Shown here: one piece after another, positions 18,519 to 26,955 of the stretch | How positions within the stretch are numbered: the stretch's first letter is position 1 | Layout of the letters: every line of letters begins with the position of its first letter | Made by a program: the position numbers and the translations under genes | The notes under the pieces: generated by a model | Told to the model about the DNA's origin: nothing | The model's database searches: none | The model's input: only the letters and a program-made list of their open reading frames with translations | Assembly: GCA_947178035.1 (NCBI GenBank) | Contig: CAMWXA010000004.1 | Location: forward strand, 1-32,268 | Direction: 5' to 3' | Length of the DNA: 32,268 nt | DNA from: an uncultured Lachnospiraceae bacterium | Lineage (GTDB): Bacteria > Bacillota > Clostridia > Lachnospirales > Lachnospiraceae

Positions 18519-18686
18519 ACAAACCTCCTTATTTAACTTTTGAAATTCTGATTAAAATCTCATCCGCCGTCATCCCATACAAAAGTACCCCTGAAAATAT
18601 ACAGCTTTCTGCCTCGGATGGAGCACGAATACAGCGTCACACAAATATCAGTCACTGTTTTTCACTGTTATTTAGACAATGCTGCA

Positions 18687-19055
18687 CTAATTTGTGATCC
18701 ACCCGTTCCCTTGACAATACCTGCAGTCCGCCTCGCCGGTTCCCCCACATAAATCACACCGCGTGGTCGTCTTGTACAGTGTCGAGCCCTGTCCAAAGTC
18801 GATTGGATAATGCGTCTTCTGTAGTCCCCCCTGCCCGTCACAAGCAGGACATCTCCGCTTCCCAGCACCATCGCAGACTGAACATTTTGTCTCCTTCTTT
18901 GTCTGCAAATATCCTGATGTGGCTGACATATCTGTATATGTCGCGGTGCTGTTATTGGGAACCACTATCTGGGTTGCTGGTTTTTCATCATCCTGGTATG
19001 CCCACCAGATGACCAGCAGGGCAACGACTAATATTGCAGCTTTTTTCTTATCCAT
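18687..19055 (-). CDS. Membrane-anchored DnaJ-type CxxCxGxG cysteine protein (no J domain)
   Basis: Preferred start MDKKKAAILVVALLVIWWAY at 19055; CSVCDGAGKRRCPACDGQGG...CDLCGGTGEADCRYCQGNG. Confidence 0.82.
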   Translation of the reverse strand: MDKKKAAILVVALLVIWWAYQDDEKPATQIVVPNNSTATYTDMSATSGYLQTKKETKCSVCDGAGKRRCPACDGQGGLQKTHYPIDFGQGSTLYKTTTRCDLCGGTGEADCRYCQGNGWITN

Positions 19056-19134
19056 ATTGATCCCCCTTTCCTTTCCGACAATTTGTTTGCCGCTGACATA
19101 CACAGTATATCAGATTCGGTTTATCCCCGCCTTC

Positions 19135-20139
19135 CTATCTTTGTCCTGTTCCTCCGCAGGTAGTGCAGGTTCCGTCAGTACACTTCGTACAATCCTGATA
19201 CCCATACCCATTAAAGAACTGATGTGATCCATGACACATCCAGCACTTCTTTGAACCGTTGCAGGATGGGCATGGCGAAGGAACGGGCTCATAACTATCT
19301 ATATATGCTTTTGCCTCGTCAATCTCCATGCGTCGGATCTCCGCATCGCTGTATCCCATCCGGCACCATATATCGTGCCTTTTCTCTGTCCATGCCTCCT
19401 GTTCCTCATTATAATCAGGATTGAACATCATACCAAAAGTGCAGTGCGCGCAGATCTGATATCCATCCCTGCAGTCCGAACAGGGGACAAAGGCCGAAAA
19501 CATGGTAATTCCTGGAATTGCCTGCCTTCCGCTGCCATTGCACGACTCACAACGTTTATCCAATTTTCCATCTCCGCCGCAATAGGTGCACGGAATTGTC
19601 ATGGACGGCTTGTTATTCATAAGTTCGCGCATTTCTGCATTCAGTGCATCCCTGCCCGCCAGGCCGGAATTGTCCGAAACAGTATTTTGCTGCGTGCCGC
19701 TGCATATTTTGCAGTTTCTCCCGCCACATTTCTGATAGGTAAAGGACGCTGCAAAAAAGGCATAAAAACCATTCGAAAACCGATATCCGATATTCTGAAT
19801 ACTTCCCGAAACAGTTATTCCATACTCCCTTGTCTCTCCCGGTGAAAGCACAATTCCCTCCAGACTGGCATCATCCATATACACTGTAAACGCATAATTT
19901 CCGCTGCTGTCATAGACTGAGAGTTCTGCATCCTCAAGTTCGTAGATATCATACGTATCACTGGTATTTCCGATAGATCCCGATATGTTGACCTGTTTCT
20001 CATCCCAGGTCATCTCAACCGGATAATAGACCAGACAATTATTGATATCAGCCTGCGCCGCCTTGGCATCGATCCCCATTCCTGTCATCATGATCACCGC
20101 CATAAAAATTCCCAGCCACATTTTCCATCTTGCTTTCAT
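19135..20139 (-). CDS. Secreted protein with multiple DnaJ-type CxxCxGxG zinc-binding motifs
   Basis: 334 aa; signal peptide MKARWKMWLGIFMAVIMMTGMGIDAKAAQA; CTYCGGDGK..CESCNGSGR..CSDCRDGYQICAHC..CPSCNGSKKCWMCHG..CTKCTDGTCTTCGGTGQ. Confidence 0.85.
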   Translation of the reverse strand: MKARWKMWLGIFMAVIMMTGMGIDAKAAQADINNCLVYYPVEMTWDEKQVNISGSIGNTSDTYDIYELEDAELSVYDSSGNYAFTVYMDDASLEGIVLSPGETREYGITVSGSIQNIGYRFSNGFYAFFAASFTYQKCGGRNCKICSGTQQNTVSDNSGLAGRDALNAEMRELMNNKPSMTIPCTYCGGDGKLDKRCESCNGSGRQAIPGITMFSAFVPCSDCRDGYQICAHCTFGMMFNPDYNEEQEAWTEKRHDIWCRMGYSDAEIRRMEIDEAKAYIDSYEPVPSPCPSCNGSKKCWMCHGSHQFFNGYGYQDCTKCTDGTCTTCGGTGQR

Positions 20140-20183
20140 ACATTTTCCTCCATTTCCTGTAAAATTTAAATAGTTTTTGCGCT

Positions 20184-20492
20184 TTACGCAAATTGGTTCA
20201 GGTATCTTCCCAGCTGCTCCCGCACCTGCAGGTCATCCGTATTCATGTAATCTGCGAGCATCCCTATATAGGACGCCCTGTCTACGGGAATGCTTCCCCC
20301 TGAAAACAACTGGTGGTACAAAAAGAAACTATCCTCGTCCCCCAGTTCGATCGCTTTGTGCAAAAAGATACGGCACAAATCCCTGTCAGTACCGCTTCCT
20401 CCCTCTGACAGAGGCAGCGCGAGCTGTCTCCACGCGGCCGCTTCCCCGCCCAACGCCTGAATGAGCAGCTTTTTTACCCTATCCTCCATCAC
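20184..20492 (-). CDS. Small hypothetical protein, first gene of unit C
   Basis: 102 aa ORF MMEDRVKKLLIQALGGEAAAWRQLALPL..., helical repeat-like; sits just downstream of promoter at 20545-20573. Confidence 0.65.
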   Translation of the reverse strand: MMEDRVKKLLIQALGGEAAAWRQLALPLSEGGSGTDRDLCRIFLHKAIELGDEDSFFLYHQLFSGGSIPVDRASYIGMLADYMNTDDLQVREQLGRYLNQFA

Positions 20493-20544
20493 ACCTCACT
20501 CCTTTCTTACTCTTAGAACTTTTTGTTCCGTTTTGTCCTAATTC

Positions 20545-20573
20545 ATTATATCGGTTTCTCGTAATATATGCAA
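20545..20573 (-). promoter_or_regulatory. Sigma70-type promoter of unit C, near-duplicate of unit A promoter
   Basis: Minus strand TTGCAT-17 bp-TATAAT; spacer tcggtttctcgtaatat vs tcggtttttcgtggtat at 9395-9411 (plus strand). Confidence 0.75.
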
Positions 20574-20831
20574 CGTTTATTTGACTTGTTTTCGCCAAGG
20601 CTGCCAGGCAGTGGTTACAATTTGCACCCGCACCAGTTTTTAATAAGATATTAAGGTGTAAATTATAACGAATTTATCAATTGCTAAATCTGTTTGTAAC
20701 AATATAAAGTATAGCAGATACCCCTGAAATTTTTGGAAATTGTTTCCGCGATCAGGCAGGGAGACTTTCCCCACCCGCTGCGCAATCCGTGCGCCGCCTT
20801 AACGGCTTATTTCCTCTGCCCAGATCCGCAC

Positions 20832-20872
20832 AAAAAAATACGGGGCCCTGAAAAATTTCAGGTGCACCCGTA
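20832..20872 (-). terminator. Orphan terminator-like hairpin facing the minus strand
   Basis: tacggg/cccgta outer stem and ctgaaa/tttcag inner stem, followed by seven T's on the minus strand; no convincing minus-strand CDS immediately upstream. Confidence 0.6.
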
Positions 20873-20986
20873 CAAGACATCAATATGTTGTATTTTCGAT
20901 ATATAGGCGGCGTATTGCCGTCGCTTTTATTATTGTGTTTTTTCGGATATAATATTACGTAAATACGCCATGGAGGATATAACAAT

Positions 20987-21307
20987 ATGACAGACATCAA
21001 TCCAATTCTGCACATCAAGGAGCTTTGTGCGGAGAGAGGCTGGTCGTACTACCAGCTTGCCAAATCAGCCGGGCTTCCCTACTCTACATTGAGCACGCTC
21101 TTAAACGGTGACAACCTTCCCTCGCTGACGACACTGGACAAGATCTGCACCGGCTTCGGGATCTCCCTTGCGGACTTCTTCGATCCCGGACGCGATATGC
21201 GTTTCCTGTCGGAGATGCAGGGAGAGTGTCTCTCGATCTTTAACGCACTCCCCGATGACAAAAAACAGCTGGCCATCGCCTACATGAAAGGTCTGAAAGG
21301 GGATTAA
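20987..21307 (+). CDS. XRE-family HTH transcriptional regulator
   Basis: 106 aa; HIKELCAERGWSYYQLAKSAGLPYSTLSTLLNGDNLPSLTTLDKICTGFGISLADFF; RBS GGAGGAT; upstream TATAAT. Confidence 0.92.
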   Translation: MTDINPILHIKELCAERGWSYYQLAKSAGLPYSTLSTLLNGDNLPSLTTLDKICTGFGISLADFFDPGRDMRFLSEMQGECLSIFNALPDDKKQLAIAYMKGLKGD

Positions 21308-21324
21308 ATCTTTTGAATGTCAAA

Positions 21325-21356
21325 AAGCCTCAACATAAAAAGTGATGTTGAGGCTT
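21325..21356 (-). terminator. Intrinsic terminator between convergent XRE and ABC-2/GT2 remnant genes
   Basis: Perfect 12-bp inverted repeat aagcctcaacat/atgttgaggctt followed by T's on the minus strand. Confidence 0.85.
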
Positions 21357-21378
21357 AGATCTGCTCTCGCCCTATTAC

Positions 21379-21695
21379 TCATCTCCTCCCGCCAAGTCCA
21401 CCGATTTCCCCATATATGTTACAAATCCTTTTCGATGCATCTTTAAATATTTTGACATCTACATCTTCCACTGAGAATAAATCCATATAAGTGTCTGCAC
21501 TGGGCGTATACATAATTTTCCACCCATTAGACAATTCAATGCCTCAACCGGCTGCATATATGTCACATCCTCTGCCACTTTGGCACTCACAAATTGATTG
21601 TCGATATACTTTACCCTGCTGTCATAACGCTGATATTCATCACATATCGCGCCTGACTGGTCCCGGGAGCCGTCATCCAACAAAATAAGCTCTGC
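21379..21695 (-). pseudogene. Decayed family-2 glycosyltransferase remnant
   Basis: AELILLDDGSRDQSGAICDEYQRYDSRVKYID directly after the ABC-2 permease stop, matching the GT2 N-terminal nucleotide-binding motif, no own start; frame is lost and a different frame gives IELSNGWKIMYTPSADTYMDLFSVEDVDVKIFKDASKRICNIYGEIGGLGGRR* near the end. Confidence 0.65.
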
Positions 21696-22475
21696 CTACA
21701 TCCCCATACTCTCATAATGCCGGATCCCTCTCTCAAACACGAGCCTCGCCAGAAGAAAAAACGTAACGCTGATCCCGAACATAGCTGCCGCAAAGAGCAG
21801 TTGGTGCTCTCCCCTTAAGATCTGAACGGGAACCACGCAGATAAACGCGTAAGGAATCACAAAAGACAATACGAACCGCACTGCTCCCGGATAAATCTGC
21901 ACCGGGTATTTTGCATACTGTCCGACACTTGCAGCGACATATGGAATCGTCGTCCTGCCTCCGGAATCATACCAGAATGCAGTGCAGTTTCCGATCAGGT
22001 AAACAGACATGCACAGAATCGTACCACACACAACAAAAAACAGGCTCATGAGAATCGTTTTGACACTCAGCACATCAAGCCTCGCAAGCAGAACAAACAG
22101 GCTCACGGTTCCCACGCCAAGGGAACTGATCCCCTGCAGCCCCATTCCATACGAAAGCACCTGAAACAACGGCGAGACCGGCCTGGACAATACCGCGTCA
22201 AACTGCCCGTCAAATATCATGGCAGGTATATCCCATATTCCCTGAAAGAAAACACTGCAGTTTCCTTCGGCAATGAACAGAAACGACATGATCAGAAAAA
22301 TCTCATCCCGCTTCCAGCCGGCTATATCCGGAATATAGCTGTATATGACAAAAGGCACCGCCATACTTAGTACTTTTGTAAGAATGCCTGAAACGAGCAT
22401 CATCCAGAAATTGAACGTGTACTCCATCTCCGTTTTAATATACTGCTCTTTCATTTTCATAAAAATCCTGATCAT
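21696..22475 (-). CDS. ABC-2 type transporter permease
   Basis: 259 aa with multiple TM segments; paired with second permease and ATPase. Confidence 0.88.
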   Translation of the reverse strand: MIRIFMKMKEQYIKTEMEYTFNFWMMLVSGILTKVLSMAVPFVIYSYIPDIAGWKRDEIFLIMSFLFIAEGNCSVFFQGIWDIPAMIFDGQFDAVLSRPVSPLFQVLSYGMGLQGISSLGVGTVSLFVLLARLDVLSVKTILMSLFFVVCGTILCMSVYLIGNCTAFWYDSGGRTTIPYVAASVGQYAKYPVQIYPGAVRFVLSFVIPYAFICVVPVQILRGEHQLLFAAAMFGISVTFFLLARLVFERGIRHYESMGM

Positions 22476-22478
22476 GTC

Positions 22479-23273
22479 TCACCCTCCCGCGATTGTCATG
22501 TTTTTGCGCGCACAGCCGTAAAGCAGGCTGTGAAGCAGCACCAGAATGGCCAGCCAGACAAGCTGCATTCCCAAAATCTGCACAATCCCCATACTGGTAT
22601 CGTCTCCCAGCAGCACGGAGACAGGAACCTGGATCATATACGGAAACGGCGTAAAACGCGCAACGTTCCCCAGCCACTCCGGAAACATTGCCACAGGAAT
22701 CATCGCACCCGAAAAGAAGTCAAAGAGCGCCGCCCGCGTCCACGAAATCCCCAGATAACCCGTAGAAAAAAAACACAGAAGACTGAAAACATCGATCATC
22801 ATGATGCGGAGCAGCACTGCCAGAATGACACAGGGTACGAAGCCCGCCACAGCGGCTGCTGATGGAATTTCCATGTACGCCCCGAAAAAAACAACCCCCG
22901 CCAGAACCACCAGAAAGTTCACCAGCGCCTGAAAAGCCAGCGCCCCCGTCATCTCGGATACAGCCTGCACCAGAAACGGAACCGGGCGGATGCATCTGGC
23001 GACGACCGTACCGTTTCGTATCTCCTTCGCCAACACGTTTTCGGAGGACCAGCCCAGCAGATTATTCAGGGAAAATGCGATCAGAATATACGTAAACATC
23101 TCCCGCTGCGTCATGGAACCAATCGTCCCGCCCTGCTGTCCGTACAGCGCGCCCCACAGCATGTACTGCCCGCAGAGCAGCACAACCGGGGAGAGCAGAT
23201 TCAGCAGAAAACTCGTCTTGTAATACAAATGACTCTGCAGGGAAATCGAAGTAAGCCTGAAAAAAGATTTCAT
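22479..23273 (-). CDS. ABC-2 type transporter permease
   Basis: 264 aa, multiple TM segments; overlaps/abuts the ATPase gene. Confidence 0.88.
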   Translation of the reverse strand: MKSFFRLTSISLQSHLYYKTSFLLNLLSPVVLLCGQYMLWGALYGQQGGTIGSMTQREMFTYILIAFSLNNLLGWSSENVLAKEIRNGTVVARCIRPVPFLVQAVSEMTGALAFQALVNFLVVLAGVVFFGAYMEIPSAAAVAGFVPCVILAVLLRIMMIDVFSLLCFFSTGYLGISWTRAALFDFFSGAMIPVAMFPEWLGNVARFTPFPYMIQVPVSVLLGDDTSMGIVQILGMQLVWLAILVLLHSLLYGCARKNMTIAGG

Positions 23274-24250
23274 GCGTCTTCCCCCTTTTGAAAAATTCTG
23301 GAAACCACCTCATCGATATCGGGTTCCTGGATGGTAATATCCTCAATCTCAAATGCGCTCGTAACAGCATGCAGCACCTCCTCCGAGGAATACTGCCCCG
23401 GCTGGTAGACCACCTTGGTCGTCCGCCCCTCCGCTGAGACTCTCGCTCCCGGAAGCAGCAGCCGTATCTCCTGACGCGGTCTCCCCGTCACCCGCACCAT
23501 TTTTTCCGTCACATACCGGTGCTTTAACTGATCCAGCGTTCCGTCATAGATCAGCTTCCCTTTTGACAGCACAACCGCATCGTCACAGATTTCATCAATA
23601 TCGTCCAGATCATGACTGGTCAGCAGAATACCCGTACCCTTTTCCTGATTCATTTTCCGCAGAAAAGTCCGGATCGTATGCTTCACATTGATGTCCAGAC
23701 CAATTGTCGGCTCATCCAGAAAAAGCAGCTTCGGTTCATGTAGAAAAACCATTCCAATATCCGCCCGCATTCTCTGTCCCAGCGAAAGTTTTCTTGCGGG
23801 GGACGACAAGAGTGGTTCCAGCTCCAGCAGTCCGACGATCTGCTCCAGATTTCTTTGAAAAACCTGCCGATCCAGCCGGTATAACGTCTGTACAGCCTGG
23901 TAGCTCTCGATCACGGGAATGTCGATCCACAGATTTGATTTCTGCCCAAACACCACCCCGATCTCTCTTAGATACGGCCTTCCAGCCTTCCTGGGATCCT
24001 TTCCAAACACGCTGACCTCCCCCGCAGTCGGCGTCAGAATGCCGATCAGCACCTTGATCAGCGTTGATTTTCCGGCTCCGTTTTCACCGATGCACGCCAG
24101 CGCCTGTCCCTCATGCGCCTGAAAAGAGATCCCTCCGATCGCTGTCTTTTCCGTCCATTCCGAACGAAACAGATTCTGCACGGCTCCCATCATTCCCGGT
24201 TTCTTTACATTCACGCGATATACCTTTTTCAGTTCCTTTACTTCGATCAT
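23270..24250 (-). CDS. ABC transporter ATP-binding protein
   Basis: Start MIEVKELKKVYRV at 24250; Walker A GENGAGKSTLIK, signature LSLGQRMRADI, Walker B LLFLDEPTIGLD, H-loop LTSHDLDD. Confidence 0.95.
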   Translation of the reverse strand: MIEVKELKKVYRVNVKKPGMMGAVQNLFRSEWTEKTAIGGISFQAHEGQALACIGENGAGKSTLIKVLIGILTPTAGEVSVFGKDPRKAGRPYLREIGVVFGQKSNLWIDIPVIESYQAVQTLYRLDRQVFQRNLEQIVGLLELEPLLSSPARKLSLGQRMRADIGMVFLHEPKLLFLDEPTIGLDINVKHTIRTFLRKMNQEKGTGILLTSHDLDDIDEICDDAVVLSKGKLIYDGTLDQLKHRYVTEKMVRVTGRPRQEIRLLLPGARVSAEGRTTKVVYQPGQYSSEEVLHAVTSAFEIEDITIQEPDIDEVVSRIFQKGEDA

Positions 24251-24269
24251 ATACCATTTCCCTTTACAG

Positions 24270-26087
24270 CTACCCGATATCTGGCTCACTTTTCAGCTCG
24301 ATCACGCCTGTCGCTTTCCCCTCTGTCTCAAACACAACAATCTCATTTTTCCCCAGTTTCAAGAGCGGTGCCGGTATATACAAACGTCTCTGCGGCCCGA
24401 TCTCCCAGTATCTGCCGAGATTGAAACCGTTCAGAAACACGCAGCCCTTTCCCCAGCCGTCAAGCTCCAGGAACGTGTCGCCCGCCTCATCCACCCCCAG
24501 CTCAAACCTGTAGAATGCGGGAAGCCCCTCCGTATAGCCCCTGTCAAAATCAAGCCTGTCGATGTTGTCGAGCGGCAGCGGATACATTGTCCAGTTGTAA
24601 TGGATGTGACCGTTGATCTGGACACACTCTGCAATTCCTTTTCGCTGGCGTTCCATCATCGGGCCAAAATTCACGCGCCCCATATTTTCCATGAGGATAT
24701 CGATCGGTGCATTCTCCGCAAAGGTAACCGGCTCATTCTGTCTCTCTTCCTCCCCGCCGGCAGCCGGCGCATTCGCATCCTGCGCCTTTTTCACCTTTCC
24801 GGCTATCACGTCATACTCGCCTTCGAGCTCCCTGTCGTACAGGTTTACCACGCGCTTGTTGTCCGCAAAGATATTCGCACGGTCATTCGCCCCCCACAGG
24901 CGGATGCGCTCGATATTCTGCTCATGCTTTAACGTTGAATGATAGAGAATATAGCCATAATTTTGTCCACATTTTTCCATGCAGACCGGAAACTTATCCA
25001 CAATCGGTTCCGACAGATTCTCCAGATTCTGAAACAGTCCTGTTTGTGACACCACTGTCAGTTTTCCGTATGCCTTTTTCCTGATATTGGTCGTGAACTC
25101 TACCTTCGGAATCGGGGCGTATTTGCCTATTACCTTCTGGAATTTGTAATACTTTTCGGTAAAGTCGCCCGCCTCCGTGAGCAGCGCATCATAGTCATAC
25201 GAAGTCACATCCGGCGTCAGCTCATCATAATAATTCGAACCATTCATGAAACCAAAGTTCGTGCCGCCCTCAAACATGTAGATATTGACATGCCCCATGT
25301 CCAGCATATCGTCCAGGTCCTGCGGGCTCTCTGGGTTTCCATGCATATGGCCGCCGTTTCCCCAGTGGTCAAACCAGCCCACCCAGAACTCTGCACACAT
25401 CAGAGGACCGCTCTTGGTATAGGGCGCGAGCACTGCAAAACGCTCTTTGGTGCGCGATCCAAAGTTTCCAGTCGGGTGGATCCCATCAAGACAGCCGCAT
25501 GAGAGCGCTTCCTCAAACGGCCCGTCCGAGGTGATAAGCGGTACTGTCACTCCCCGCTCCAGCATCATGTCGCGCATCATTTCCATATAATGGGTATCAT
25601 CGCCATAATATCCATACTCATTCTCTACCTGCATCAAGATCACCGGACCGCCCTCGGTGATCTGAAGCGGTGTGATCAGCGGAAACAGTCTGTCATAGTA
25701 CTCTCTGACATGCTTCAAAAACGATTCATGACACGCGCGAAGACGCATTCCATCCTCCTGCAGCAGCCATGCCGGAAGTCCTCCAAACTCCCACTCAGCG
25801 CAAATGTAGGGCGATGGTCTGAGGATCACATACAATCCAAGCTCCTGCGCGGTTTTTACAAACTTTACAAGGTCGTTTCTGCCACCAAAGTCATATACGC
25901 CCTTTCTGGGCTCATGGACATTCCATGCAATATAAGTCTCTACTGTATTGCAGCCCATCGCCTTCAATTTTTCCAGCCGGTCACGCCAGTATTCCGGCAC
26001 TACGCGAAAATAATGGATACTTCCGGATATGACCTGAAACGGCTTCCCATCTAAATAAAAATTGTCTTTAATCTCAAATCGTCCCAT
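24270..26087 (-). CDS. GH35 beta-galactosidase
   Basis: MGRFEIKDNFYLDGKPFQVISGSIHYFRVVPEYWRDRLEKLKAMGCNTVETYIAWNVHEP...GGPVILMQVENEYG...MCAEFWVGWFDHWG; RBS GGGGGAGAG. Confidence 0.95.
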   Translation of the reverse strand: MGRFEIKDNFYLDGKPFQVISGSIHYFRVVPEYWRDRLEKLKAMGCNTVETYIAWNVHEPRKGVYDFGGRNDLVKFVKTAQELGLYVILRPSPYICAEWEFGGLPAWLLQEDGMRLRACHESFLKHVREYYDRLFPLITPLQITEGGPVILMQVENEYGYYGDDTHYMEMMRDMMLERGVTVPLITSDGPFEEALSCGCLDGIHPTGNFGSRTKERFAVLAPYTKSGPLMCAEFWVGWFDHWGNGGHMHGNPESPQDLDDMLDMGHVNIYMFEGGTNFGFMNGSNYYDELTPDVTSYDYDALLTEAGDFTEKYYKFQKVIGKYAPIPKVEFTTNIRKKAYGKLTVVSQTGLFQNLENLSEPIVDKFPVCMEKCGQNYGYILYHSTLKHEQNIERIRLWGANDRANIFADNKRVVNLYDRELEGEYDVIAGKVKKAQDANAPAAGGEEERQNEPVTFAENAPIDILMENMGRVNFGPMMERQRKGIAECVQINGHIHYNWTMYPLPLDNIDRLDFDRGYTEGLPAFYRFELGVDEAGDTFLELDGWGKGCVFLNGFNLGRYWEIGPQRRLYIPAPLLKLGKNEIVVFETEGKATGVIELKSEPDIG

Positions 26088-26200
26088 ATCTCTCCCCCAC
26101 ATTCAAGAATTGTTAAATTATTCTGCTCAATTTACCCAGTTGTTTCTGCAGTTTCATCTTTCCTTCTCAGACCCGCTTTCGTGGCTAAATCATATCACTT

Positions 26201-26710
26201 TCAAATACAATCGTCAACGCCAAAACAATCGCGTCTTCCTACGATCCATGACTGCCGGTTTTTGCCCTTTACCTTTATTGGTTCAAGCACAAATAATGAA
26301 TTTACCTCTATCAGCGTAGCATACCTGCATATTTGTCTGCTTTGCCAAAATTCATCATCACCACATATTTTTTCATTATACTGATCCTTCAACATTTGAA
26401 TCCTATGAGGATCTAAACAGTCAAAACAATATACCGATCCCGCTTCGAAAACTCCTTCAATGTCTCCCCCTGACTTTTTTAAAAGAATAATATCCTTTTT
26501 TCCTGCTTTTTGAAACGGTGCAGTCCTCTTTTGGCTAAATCTTGACTCGATCGTCTTTGTTCCGTCAAGAATCCATGACAAATATGGCTCTATCATAATC
26601 GCCATATGGATCCTGTCAAAATCTGCATTTAAAATTTTCCTTTTCCAATAAGAATTCTCTCTTTCAACCGCCTGTTCCAAAACATCACACAAAAAGTCAC
26701 TTGGATTCAT
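26201..26710 (-). CDS. ASCH-domain protein
   Basis: 169 aa; MIEPYLSWILDGTKTIESRFSQKRTAPF..GDIILLKKSGG..G..EAGSVYCFD pattern typical of ASCH domains. Confidence 0.75.
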   Translation of the reverse strand: MNPSDFLCDVLEQAVERENSYWKRKILNADFDRIHMAIMIEPYLSWILDGTKTIESRFSQKRTAPFQKAGKKDIILLKKSGGDIEGVFEAGSVYCFDCLDPHRIQMLKDQYNEKICGDDEFWQSRQICRYATLIEVNSLFVLEPIKVKGKNRQSWIVGRRDCFGVDDCI

Positions 26711-26789
26711 CCTGTCATGTCTCCTATATTGCTAAATTCCTTACACACACTCTCTCCTCTGCACCAGAGCCCCTTCTCCCCTGCTCTCC

Positions 26790-26885
26790 GCACGGATCTG
26801 TGCAATCGAGTAGGAAAGAACCATCTTTCCCTACTCGTGCGCCAGGCGTCCGTCAGCCTCTGCTGACATATTTCCTTTGGACGCC
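26790..26885. other. Compact multi-hairpin intergenic element
   Basis: Stems gcac/gtgc (26790-26803), cgagtaggaaaga/tctttccctactcg (26807-26837, one bulge), ggcgtcc/ggacgcc (26845-26851/26879-26885) enclosing gtcagc/gctgac (26852-26867). Confidence 0.7.
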
Positions 26886-26894
26886 CGTGTGCAT

Positions 26895-26928
26895 AAAAAG
26901 GAGGGTATGACAGTAGTCATACCCTCCT
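26895..26928 (-). terminator. Intrinsic terminator of the sugar ABC operon
   Basis: Perfect 13-bp inverted repeat aggagggtatgac/gtcataccctcct, 4-nt loop, T-run on minus strand, immediately downstream of the SBP gene. Confidence 0.92.
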
Positions 26929-26955
26929 AAGCTGCGAAACCGTCACTGCAGATTC

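Noticed and set aside
20752-21018. Minus ORF 20752..21018 (88 aa)
   Set aside because: Runs through the terminator hairpin and XRE promoter region; composition unlike coding sequence.
26760-26930. Group II intron or RT-associated RNA end
   Set aside because: No domain V consensus and no reverse transcriptase ORF nearby; left as an unclassified structured element.
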